From: Mytilus californianus
Lineage: Eukaryota; Mollusca; Bivalvia; Mytilida; Mytilidae
Length of the DNA: 64,000 nt
Direction of reading: 5' to 3'
Assembly (NCBI RefSeq): GCF_021869535.1
Contig: NW_026262679.1
Span: 81,217,143-81,281,142, forward strand
Shown: piece by piece, positions 12,471 to 22,980 of the stretch
How positions within the stretch are numbered: the first letter of the stretch is position 1
Layout: the number at the start of each line of letters is the position of its first letter
Position numbers and translations under genes: made by a program
Notes under the pieces: model-generated
What the model saw: only the letters and a program-made list of their open reading frames with translations
Database searches by the model: none
What the model was told of the DNA's origin: nothing

Positions 12471-13120
12471 CTATAAACTCTTTAATAGATTTTATTGATA
12501 AGATGAAAAGAAAAGAAAAAGACACAATAATATTTTTTTTATATGCATATTATATGATTTCACATTGACAAATACAGTGGTCCTAAAAAATATAGAAAAC
12601 TGGATTCAATTATTCTGTTTTCCATGCATACTAATTAACAAGCCGCTTTTGTTATAAGCTGGGACTATTAAGTTAGTATAATAGTCCCAGTTATAAGTAG
12701 CTAAATTATGCATCCATATATTAATAGAACAAATGTCTATAAAAGATGAAGACGGAAAAAAAAAGAAGTAATCATCACTGACTCAGAGTAACTGAACAAC
12801 GAACAGTTCGAATACAACGACCCGGTAAGGGAGCATTGCAGGTCGAATTCAAATTACCTGTCACCAATTCGTTAATAATTTACAAAAAATATGTGCACAA
12901 CGGAAACAAAAAAATGTAAGGTCTTCTTGTTTTTAAATGTTGCCACTTTATAATATATATATAATCATATCCCAAGTTAAACATGTGCATGGCTGTGATT
13001 AATACGCGTTAGCTTGTAAACAAACCGGTGTACATATTGACCTTTTAATTTTAGAATAATAGAGTTCAAATATATCAATATTCATGTTATAAATGATTGT
13101 CATATTGACGTAAAGATAAT
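12471..13120. other. Non-coding; nothing recognised
   Basis: There are short perfect words such as GGGACTATTA ... AATAGTCCC (about 12661-12690), an inverted repeat that could fold, but no gene or element. Confidence 0.35.
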
Positions 13121-13564
13121 ATGAGGCAGGCGTTACCTGTGAAAGGGGACGAAGTCTGTATGAATTATTTTTTTTTAATTCAAACATATGTTTTAACTTC
13201 AAAATCTGTTCAAAAAGAACGGAAATACCCTTACGTTTCCGATCTCGGTTCTGTTGTTCGGAATTTTAGTTGTGACGTTATTTATATTATGACGTCATAT
13301 TCAATGTAAACAAAGAAACGCTATCAGGTAACGTTTTTTCATATCAAGCCATTCAAGGAATTATTAAAAATGGAATTGGTATTGCGTTCCTTCCTATATT
13401 TTACTAGACTGATAAATATATATTTTACTCAAAGACTCATGCAAACGAGACCGGAAAAAGGAAGTAGATTTCTGCGCAAATGCGGGAAAATAAAAAAGTC
13501 TGAAAATAAAAAAGTTAACGATTTTGAGTTCATTAGTAGAATGAAAATTTCGGGAAATTTTCCC

Positions 13565-13595
<31 letters not shown>

Positions 13596-13630
13596 TTTTT
13601 CTACCGTAATTGGGGACTTCGTCCCCTTAA
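13121..13630 (+). repeat. Family R copy a (hairpin-ended repeat, Helitron-like)
   Basis: It begins ATGAGGCAGGCGTTACCT and GGGGACGAAGTC, carries TGACGTCA at 13290-13297 and a long T tract, and ends in the hairpin GGGGACTTCGTCCCC (13612-13626). The next copy begins directly after TTAAT. The 79-codon ORF inside is shared by all near-identical copies and is not evidence of coding. The inverted words GGGGACGAAGTC and GACTTCGTCCCC near the ends resemble sub-terminal inverted repeats. Confidence 0.75.
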
Positions 13631-13631
13631 T

Positions 13632-14107
13632 ATGAGGCAGGCATTACCTGTGAAAGGGGACGAAGTCTGTATGAATTTTTTTTTTTAATTCAAACATATG
13701 TTAAAAAAGAAACGGAAATACCGTAACGTTTCCGGTTTTGGTTCTGTCGTTAGGTGATTTTAGTTGTGACGTTTTTTAAGTTATGACGTCATATTCAATG
13801 TAAACAAAGAAACGCTATCATCAGGTAACGTTTTTTCATATCAAATAATTGTTAAAAATGAAATTTGTATTGTGTTCCTTCCTATATTTTACCAGACTGA
13901 TAAATATACATTTTACTCAAAGTATCATGACAAACGAGACCGGAAGAAGATTTCTGCGCAGATGCGGGGAAATAAAAAAAGTCTGAAAAAAAAAAGTTAA
14001 CGATTTTGAGTTCATTAGTACAATGAAAATTTCGGGAAATTTTCCCGGATTTTTTTTTTTTTTTTTTTTTTATTGATTTTTCTACCGTAATTGGGGACTT
14101 CGTCCCC
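13632..14107 (+). repeat. Family R copy b, head-to-tail with copy a
   Basis: It has the same start and the same terminal hairpin (ending 14107), with TGACGTCA at 13784-13791. It differs from copy a by small deletions but is nearly identical to copy g (36324-36785). The a-b pair therefore corresponds to the f-g pair. Confidence 0.75.
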
Positions 14108-14980
14108 ATATTAAACCAATGGCAAGATACGATTTATTTTTCGATAATCTCTGATATTTAGTCGTTTGAGATGGTAAAATTCAAAAAGGTTCGAATAAGA
14201 TCTTCCCAGCATATTATCATTAGTTTCTCTCCCCCTTACTTATATTCCCCTGCCTGCATAGAGGGTGCACGGTCGCGGCTGGGAACAGTATATCAAATAT
14301 ATATGTTCCTGGTCGGGGTGAGCATAAAAAAAAGATTCAAAAAGATTTTTTGTAACATGATGACCATGATTTGAAATGAATTCAATGGGAATTATTGTCC
14401 TTAACTCTTTGCAATTTTGTTTCTATTTTTGTACTAGAAAAATTCCAAAGATGTTTTTATAAACAAAATGTTCCAATTTAACGATTTAACGATTTTCAGA
14501 TGTTGACCTCGTGAGATAGGAGGAGATAAAGGAGATCTATATTTTTTTAGTTCGGATGATTGTTGTGTTCTTATCTCTGTGCATTTTCATCATAATTTGT
14601 TCACATACCAATGTTCAAATTTCATTGTGTGGAGCTTTCTCCTCACCTGCACTACTGAGCATTTGTTATATGGAGTAAAATCCATGTATTTAAAGACTAA
14701 AGACTTTCAACGAATATTCAATCATGATTAGTATAGCAGGCTGGACATTTCGTGCGAACTCTTGTTTAAAAGTTTAGCCTTGACGAATACGGCCCACGTC
14801 TATATATATACATGAATATAATAGGAGTTCTTTCACCTTTATTTGTCTTTTAAATACTCCATGTACATAATACTATTTAAGAGTCAACACATGAATTCAG
14901 TAAACGATTATGAAAATAAAAATATGTCGTAAATGCAGATATGATAACTCTATCAGGATAGACATTTATTATTCAATTTC
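14108..14980. other. Non-coding; nothing recognised
   Basis: AT-rich sequence without a supported gene. It separates family R copy b from fragment c. Confidence 0.35.
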
Positions 14981-15097
14981 AAAAAAAAAGTTAACGATTT
15001 TGAGTTCATTAGTACAATGAAAATTTCGGGAAATTTTCCCGATTTTTTGTTGTTGTTTTTTTTTATTTTTCTACTGTAATAGGAGATTTCGTCCCCT
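14981..15097 (+). repeat. Family R fragment c (3' end only)
   Basis: Only the last ~115 bases of the family are present, from AAGTTAACGATTTTGAG to a decayed hairpin (GAGATTTCGTCCCC). It abuts the hairpin of family U at 15103 with only a TTAATAT spacer. Confidence 0.65.
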
Positions 15098-15102
15098 TAA
15101 TA

Positions 15103-15297
15103 TGCCAGCTTTAGCTGGCACTTATGGTAGAAGCATCGAATTGGAATAAAGAACGATAACTCTCTCTACATGACCAATCTAAAAAGTTTCGTCACTCTCG
15201 TTAAATCTCGTACGATTTTTTTAAATTTTTTTTTCGAAGTTGATCAAGTCAAGTTATCTAACTCTTAAAAATATTTTTTTTCTTTTTTTTCCTTTTA
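15103..15297 (-). repeat. Inverted solo arm of family U
   Basis: This is the reverse complement of the right-hand 180-200 bases of the U units, including the hairpin GCCAGCTTTAGCTGGC. It gives unit 1 an apparent 0.2-kb terminal inverted repeat. Units 2 and 3 have no such left arm, so it is more likely the truncated end of a separate inverted copy. Confidence 0.65.
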
Positions 15298-15347
15298 TTT
15301 AATATGAGGAAGGCGCTACCTTGAATGCCAGCTTACCAAGACTATGT

Positions 15348-15376
15348 CCATAGATGTATTATACATCTCAGTATGG
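15348..15376. repeat. 29-base foldback scar with CCATAGATGTAT ends
   Basis: Unit 1 has a 29-base palindromic insertion (CCATAGATGTAT ... TCAGTATGG) absent from units 2-4. Its left end matches the first 12 bases of the TIR of the 476-bp insertion, suggesting an extreme internal deletion or excision remnant of that family. Confidence 0.6.
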
Positions 15377-15769
15377 TCCTACATATTGATTGATTGTTGG
15401 TTTGCTTAACGTCCTGTGGTAAATATTTCATGCATGTTCAGGACGAATGTCCAACATATAGTTTTTGTCTAAAATAAAATAATAAGTTCAGATGGAAAAT
15501 GTTAAGGAACGATCATTGAACTTCAAAAGGCAGGATGGAGTATTTTTTTTTCTTCAAAAATATTCTGATTCCCAAATTGATGAAAAAAAAATATTCTAAT
15601 CAAGCAGAGGACAAAAAAATATTCTGAATCCAGATTATCCGCATACCTTCTAGTGTTAATTTTTGACCAAATAATTTTGATTGATAGCATTGAATCCCTT
15701 TGCGTGAAAAAAAACTAACTCAAACAACCCCCCCCCCCCCCCCCCCCTTTTGAAGCTAATGGTTGCACC

Positions 15770-18700
15770 CTTAATGTCCATATTGTTTTCTGCTGAAAAT
15801 AAATTTATTGGTGATTTATCTAAATGACAATGCTTAAATTCATTATCTTGTGCCATTTTCAAATCCATTTTTCTTTCTTTGCAAATTTTACAATATACAA
15901 TAAGACATTTGTTTAATTTCAAAACTATGAATACTGTTATACAATCCATAACTTTATTAAATTAATTTTTTGTTGATTTTCATGAAAAGGCGGAGGATTT
16001 GGAATATCTTTTTCATCAATATCTAAAAGTTGTAGCTGTTTTTTTTATTTAGTATTGCAAACAACACTTTCTGTTTGTTGGATTCATTTTACTTTCTAAA
16101 TTAGCTGGATGTTCATATTGTATTCCCAGTTTCCTGCATCTCATATATATGTGATCAGCAAGAGGATCATTCTGATTGTTGAAAGAAAATTTGAATTTAC
16201 AGTGAGCCTGTTTAGAATAATGTTTTGATCAGGTTTTCATTTTCATCTAGGCCTAAGGAACCATAAATAGGATTGTTAAGATGATAATCTAAAGATTTTG
16301 CTATATTCTAGGATGCTATTTAAAATTTGAGGGGAGAACACTTCTTAGCAGTATACATGGTATAAATGCATGTATTCCTGATCATCTTCTGTTTGTGGGT
16401 TTCTACATCAATTTCATGTACTAATTCAGAGTCAGTTTTATGTCATTTTTGCATTTTGTTTTATTAGCTTACTTTTCAAGTTTTTATACGACAGCAAAAT
16501 AAAATTCAGAATGGAAATGGGGAATATGTCAAAAATTTGCTTTCGAGTAATGCAATCATGTTGCTGTTGTTGTCCGAAGACACATTTGGTTTCCGGACAC
16601 TAATTAGTTTAAGTAAATGGATCTCTATGACAATGTATGAAATTGTACCAGAAGGTTCAACTTCAATACACAAAAGGAAGGTTTAGAATTGATTTTGGGG
16701 GTTATCATATGGTACCAACAGTTTAGGAGTCAGTGGTCAAAAACAACATTTTTGGGTTTTTTCTCCAAAAGTTTACCATTTTTACATTGATTATTTCTCA
16801 TAATATATAAATGCAACATATACTGATATGGCAGGAGATACACACAAAACAGGGTGTGTAAATTATTTTATCGGTAATTTGTGCATTTTTCCTTTGATGT
16901 GTACTTCTTGATAATGTCGACGTGAGTATCAGTGAACTGGTCATGATAAAGAAAATATATTGGGTCAGTTCGCAATTGACATGCGCGAGTGCACCGCAAA
17001 AGGATCTTCTTTCCCTTTAATTCACAAAATTGCACGAGTTATTTCATGAATGAAACACTTGTCATTGTTTGAAACTTTCAGTAATAAAAAGTTAGTTTAG
17101 CCTTTTTGAGCGATTCACTGATTGTGTGAAAATTTGAACAGAAAATGTACGATAAACCTGATAAAATTGCGTTATCTGCAGAAGTATCGATAGCTTTCCT
17201 TACTATTCACAAGTACATATAACTAACATGTTACTTGGATGGAGAGTTGTCTCATTGGCACTCATACCACATCTTCCTATATCTATAGTCTGGCATGGCT
17301 GGTGCTGTTCCAAGTTGTCTTCTTTCTCTGCATATTGCTTGAGAAGTATTTGTTTGACCTGGTCAGTCACTATAAAGTGTTACAATTCATATTTAGACGC
17401 AACACATAAATAGTGACCAAAAAGGTTCCGCTTTCACAAGTATGACATGAGAGAATCTAGAAAAAAAATTAAATGTACACATAATTTTTCAACATTTTTG
17501 TGGGACTATCATATAAAATTAAGGAGATATGTAGTTGGAGACTGCTGCTGAATAAAAATGTTCGGGCTCACTTGATACCTGTTTTCAAATTAGTCCATAT
17601 TAAAGTTTGAAGAGTCCAAAATTAAACATTTTTGATTTCAACTGACAAAAAATTTTGTGTTTTTTATATGCTAAATCTACATCTGCGGTTGTATTAGGCG
17701 ATGCTTGGCGAAGCATTTTATTGCTTTTTTGTTTGTACTTTATTTTATTTTGTTCATGAAAACTAACTTGTAGTTGTGAAGTTGCTTACATTTTAAAAAA
17801 TGATAATTAGATAACTTCGCATGGTGACAACACTGACGTTTTCGTAGATTTACTTTTTCCCGGGAATGCTTCATTAGTTGATATATTCTCATTGTAAACG
17901 ATTTGTGTATATTTAAATATATTAACCGATGTTGAAAGACATGTATAATGTCAAATCATAACAATACAAATTGTTTAGTCTCAAAGAAAACTTGTAAGAT
18001 TTCCCAATTATTTTTGTTGAATAGGTGCAAATTGGGTACTCGGTGCAACTTGGGAACTGTGACGTTATAGCCATAAGTGTTTATTGCTTTAATAGGTTGA
18101 AGTGTGCACCTGATAAAAGTATTCAGTAGAGGGAAAATGTTTTGATCAGGTTTAAACTGACGCATAAAATATACAGGCAACTGCGGGAGGCAATTATTCA
18201 TATTGCATCCAAATAATGTGCCGGCAGCTTGAATTTCAAAGGATGTAGCCCACATACTTCCAAGTAAAATGCTCTATACCTATCAAAAGTCATGGTATTA
18301 TCATGGGTTATCATAACTCCATCTTCCCATAAAATCCTATTTTGGACAATATGGGAGCATACAAATTATACCTAAATGTATCACTCAGACTCCTTTTACT
18401 ATGATTAAACTTAGAGAGTGAAAAAAACAGTCTCCATCTCCTGGGACTGTTTAAGGTAGAATGTGTCATAATTAATGACAAGATATTTTTTTGATTAAAA
18501 CTTTTGTTAAGTTTTGAATTTCACCTGCATTTGTCTGTGAGCTACAGGAATAACCGTGACCACATTCAACAGTATAACCAACTTCATTATCACTGTAACT
18601 TGATATGGGGAATTCTGTAGCAGATGAATAATAGAAGTCATGGTCAACCAGAGGTAGAGCACCGGATTTTACTACCTCCGGCTAAGTTTCTCCCGAAATT

Positions 18701-19044
18701 TATTGCTTGCAGAGGGTTTTTCTGTGTTCCCATGGCTGGACGGAGCTTTTACACTACAAATGTTATCATAAATTATGATATTGTAACTTTTAAATGAAGT
18801 ACCTGTGGTTATTTAGGAAATTTGTCACTGGAAAGATGAAGCAGACGATGAAACATGACGTAAGATGTTGTTGTCCAAACTTCGGTTATTTCCGTGGTAC
18901 AATAAAATTTAAATAAACTACACAAGTTACTAAAATTTCTAAATTCTTGTTTTTGTAAACAAATAAACTCGTATTTAACATCTAATTTATTCCGTTTTGT
19001 CCCGTTTTTTCAAGATCACGATTAAACGAGAATCGGGCAGCCAT
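15770..19044 (-). pseudogene. Decayed Helitron-type gene with OTU protease and Rep N-terminal motif (unit 1)
   Basis: Read on the minus strand, the pieces in order are as follows. MAARFSFNRDLEKTGQN starts at 19044. A Ser/Tyr-rich block (GYTVECGHGYSCSSQTNAGE, about 18680-18515) follows, possibly after an intron acceptor TTAG. Next is DGDCFFHSLS (about 18405-18445), an OTU catalytic Asp/Cys signature. MWATSFEIQAAGTLFGCN (17956-18262) fits the OTU C-terminal half, and VTDQVKQILLKKHAEKED lies near 17370. An acidic and polar piece ending DPLADHIYMRCRKLGI covers about 16276-16085. The last is CKICKERKMDL ... DKSPINLFSAENNMD (about 15935-15770), which matches the zinc-finger/FSxENNMD region before the Rep domain of Helitron proteins. 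The Rep/helicase itself is absent. The pieces are separated by stops, frameshifts and possible introns. Confidence 0.6.
17228..17285 (+). repeat. GTTGTCTCATTGGCA tail fragment inserted in unit 1
   Basis: This is a ~55-base copy of the common tail (GGAGAGTTGTCTCATTGGCA ... CACATCTTCC). The other three units lack it at the equivalent position, so it inserted after the units duplicated. Confidence 0.6.
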
Positions 19045-19809
19045 TAAAAATATAAGGGTTAAACTAATGTCCTGAAAATGTCCTGACGGATATTCCAATG
19101 CTAATTTCGTTTTCATTATTTGAAGAATTGACTTTATATTTGGAGCCAAGTAAGAATACAGTATTTATTTAAAAAATATAAGGAAAAAAAAAGAAAAAAA
19201 TATTTTTAAGAGTTAGATAACTTGACTTGATCAACTTCGAAATTAAAAAAAAAAATCGTACGAGATTTAACGAGAGTGACGAAACTTTTTAGATTGATCA
19301 TGTAGAGAGAGTTATCGTTCTTTATTTCAATTCGATGCTTCTACCATAAGTGCCAGCTAAAGCTGGCATAATATGAGGAAGGCGCTACCTTGAATGCCAG
19401 CTTACCAAGACTATGTTCTACATATTGATTGATTGTTGGTTTGCTTAACGTCCAGTGGCAAATATTTCATGCATGTACAGGATGAATGTCCTACATATAG
19501 TTTTTGTCTAAAATAAAATAATAAGTTCAGATGGAAAATGTTAAGGGAACGATCATTGAACTTCAAAAGGCAGGATGGAGTATGTTTTTTTTTCTTCAAA
19601 AATATTCGGATTCCCAAATTGATGAAAAAAAAAATATTCTAATCAAGCAGAGGACAAAAAAATATTCTGAATCCAGATTATCCGCATACCTTCTAGTGTT
19701 AATTTTTGACCAAATAATTTTGATTGAAATCGTTGAAGCCCTTTGTGTTAAAAAAAAATCTAACTCAAACAAAAAACCATACCCCCCCCCCCCTTTTACC
19801 CTTTTGAAG

Positions 19810-22655
19810 CTAAATGGTTGCACCCTTATTGTCCATATTGTTTTCTGCTGAAAATAAATTTATTGGTGATTTATCTAAATGACAATGCTTAAATTCATAA
19901 TCTTGTGCCATTTTCAAATCCATTTTTCTTTCTTTGCAAATTTTACAAAATTTAAAACAATAACACATTTGTTTAATTTCAAAACTATGAATACTGTTAT
20001 ACAATCCATAACTTTATTAAATTAATTTATTGTTGATTTTCATGAAAAGGTGGAGGATTTGGAATATCTTTTTCATCAATATCTAAAAGTTAATTGTAGC
20101 TGTTTTTTTTATTTAATATTGCAAACAACACTTTCTGTTTGTTGAATTATTTTTACTTTCTAAATTAGCTGGATGTTCATATTGTATTAAAAATTTCCTG
20201 CATCTCATATATATGTGATCAGCAAGAGGATCATTCTGATTGTTAAAAGAAGAGTTTGAATTTACAGTGAGCCTGTTTAGAATAATGTTTTGATCAGGTT
20301 TTTCATTTTGATCTAAGCATAAGGAACCATAAATAGGATTGTGAAGTTGGTAATCTAAAGATTTTGCTATTTTCTAGGATGCTATTTAAAGTTTGAGGAG
20401 AGAACACTGCTCAGCAGTATAAATGTATTCCTGATCATCTTCTGTTTGTGGGTTTCTACATCAATTTCATCATTTTCATGTACTAATTCAGAGTCAGTTT
20501 TATGTCATTTTTGCATTTTGTTTTATCAGCTTACTTTTCAATTTTTTATATGACGGTAAAATTAAATTCAGAATGGAAATGGGGAATATGTCAAAAATTT
20601 GCTTTCGAGTAATGCAATCATGTAGCTGTTGTTGTCCGTAGACACATTTGGTTTCCGACAATAACTTTAGTTTAAGTAAATGGATCTCTATGACAATGTA
20701 TAAAATTGTACCAGAAGGTTCAACTTCAATACACAAAAGGAAGGTTAGAATTGATTTTGGGGATTATCATATGGTACCAACAGTTTAGGAGTCAGTGGTA
20801 AAAAATAACATTTTTGGGTTGTTTTTTCCATAATTTTGGGTTTTTTTCTCCAAAAATTTACCATTTTTACATTGATTATTTCTGATTTATATATAAATGC
20901 AAAAAATACTGATATGGCAGGAGATACACACGAAACAGGGTGTGTGAATTATTTTATCGGTAATTTGTGCATTTTTCCTTTGATGTGTACTTCTTGGTAA
21001 TGTCGATGTCAGTATCAGTGAACTCTCATGATAAAGAAAATATATTGGGTCAGTTCGCAATTGACATTCGCAAGTGCACCGCAAAAGGATCTTTTTTCCC
21101 TTTAATTCACAAAATTGCACATGATTTTTTTCGCAGAAACGCACAAGTTATTTCATGAATGAAACACATGTCATTGTTTTAAAACTTTCAGTAATAAAAA
21201 GTTAGTTTAGCCTTTTTGAACGATTCACTGATTGTGTGAAAATTTGAACAGAAAATGCAAGATAAACCTGATAAAATTGCGTTATCTGCAGAATTATTGA
21301 TAGCTTTCCTTACTATTCACAAGGACATATTACTAACATATCATCCATGCTAATCCGATCTGAGTTTTTATTCATACATAGTCTGGCATGGCTGGTGCTG
21401 TTCCAAGTTGTCTTCTTTCTCTGTATGTTTCTTGAGAAGTATTTGTTTGACCTGGTCAGTCACTATAAAGTGTTACAATTCATATTTAGACGCAACACAT
21501 AAATAGTTACCAAAAAGGTACCGCTTTCACATGTATGACATGAGAGAATCTCCTGGGACTGTTTAAGGTAGATATGTGTCATTATAAATGACTAGATTTG
21601 TTGAGAGTTTGTCAAAGGAAGTACAGTCTACAGATTTTTTTTTGTTTAAAACTTTTGTTAAGTTTTGAATTTCACCTGCATTTGTCTGTGAGCTACAGGA
21701 ATAACCGTGATCACATTCAACAGTATAACCATAGATGTATAAACATGATAAACCCATAGATGAAGCTCAACACTGACTTCAAAGGTTCTATGTGCGTTGT
21801 AATGGCTTTCACACTTATCTGATAATGACATGAACCAGTTGGTCATTGAGATGCCGATTGACAATCTAGACAATAGAAAACTGACAATCAAAAGCTTAAA
21901 CATGCTAAAAATCAGAAAGAAATAAAATCAAAATATATATTTCAGAATGACTTGGTTATGAAAAAATAATGTTCTTGTAGGTAAAACAATATTACAAATT
22001 ATTCTCGAAAAGAAATTAAAATATGCGGATATCTTTTTTTTAGCCAGGACTAATGTTTTCATCATATTTACATTTTTAGATTTTATATCTTTTATCACAG
22101 TTTAACTTTATTTAAACAATGTATGTTAACTATTATTTATAAACAAGACTAGATTGAAAATATAATTAATAGAAAAACATGGAAAAAGGTTTATACATCT
22201 ATGGTATAACCAACTTCATTATCACTGTAACTTGATATGGGAAATTCTGTAGCAGATGAATAATAGAAGTCATGGTCAACCAGAGGCAGAACACCGGATT
22301 TTGCTTGCAGAGGGTTTTTCTGTGTTCCCATGGCTGGACGGAACTTTTACACTACAAATGTTATCATAAATTATGATATTGTAACTTTAAAATGAAGTAC
22401 CTGTGGTTATTTAGGAAATTGGTCACTGATAATGGAAAGATGAAGCAGACGATCAAACATGGCGTAAGATGTTGTTGTCCAAACTTCGGTTATTTCCGTG
22501 GTACAATAAAATTTAAATAAACTACACAAGTTACCAAAATTTCTAAATTCTTGTTTTTGTAATCAAATAAAAATTGATGTCGTATTTAACTTCGAATTTA
22601 TTCCGTTTTGTCCCGTTTTTTCAAGATCGCGATTAAACGAGAATCGGGCAGCCAT
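19810..22655 (-). pseudogene. Decayed Helitron-type OTU gene, unit 2 copy
   Basis: This is the same minus-strand series as in unit 1, from the MAARFSFNRDLEK start (22655) to the FSAENNMD end. The GYTVECDHGYSCSSQTNAGE block reads on into VDCTSFDKLSTNLV, which ends just before the OTU motif. The OTU C-terminal piece is deleted and the 5' portion is split by the 476-bp insertion. Not functional. Confidence 0.55.
21729..22204. mobile_element. 476-bp TIR insertion, TSD TATAA
   Basis: It has a perfect 16-bp TIR, CCATAGATGTATAAAC, at both ends, with TATAA on each side (21724-21728 and 22205-22209). The other three U units have the uninterrupted target, which defines the boundaries exactly. An 81-codon minus ORF with a hydrophobic N terminus (MFKLLIVSFLLSRLS) starts inside and runs out across the TIR; I give it no function. 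Confidence 0.8.
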
Positions 22656-22980
22656 TAAAAATATAAGGGTAAAACTAATGTCCTGACAATGTCCTGACGG
22701 ATATTCCATTGCTAATTTCGTTTTCATTATTTGAAGAATTGACTTTATATTTGGAGACAAGCAAGAATACAGTATTTATTTAATAAATATAAGGAAAAAA
22801 GAGAACAAAAATATTTTTTAAAGTTAGATAACTTGACTTGATCAACTTCGAAAAATTAAAAAAAAATCGTACGAGATTTAACGAGAGTGACGAAACTTTT
22901 TAGATTGATCATGTAGAGAGAGTTATCGTTCTTTATTCCAATTCGATGCTTCTACCATAAGTGCCAGCTAAAGCTGGCAT

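Larger units (their letters stand above)
15298..19370 (+). mobile_element. Family U unit 1 (Helitron-like, 4.1 kb)
   Basis: It starts AATATGAGGAAGGCGCTACC and ends in the hairpin TGCCAGCTAAAGCTGGCA (19351-19368). It is the longest of the plus-oriented copies and keeps all coding remnants seen in the family (minus strand). A GTTGTCTCATTGGCA repeat tail interrupts it at about 17228-17285, and a 29-base foldback scar lies at 15348-15376. Confidence 0.7.
19371..22980 (+). mobile_element. Family U unit 2 (3.6 kb)
   Basis: It follows unit 1 head to tail with no spacer and ends in the same hairpin (22962-22979). Compared with unit 1 it lacks about 980 bases (unit 1 17460-18438, junction near 21550), removing the C-terminal part of the OTU region. 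It gained a 476-bp TIR insertion at 21729-22204. Confidence 0.7.

Noticed and set aside
13370-13609. 75-79 codon ORF (MELVLRSFLYFTRL) present in family R copies a, e and f
   Set aside because: The copies are nearly identical, so conservation is uninformative; it runs into the poly-T tract and is broken in copies b, d and g.
15103-19368. Unit 1 as a simple TIR transposon with 0.2-kb inverted ends
   Set aside because: Units 2 and 3 lack the left arm and no TSD flanks the arms; a truncated inverted neighbour explains it better.
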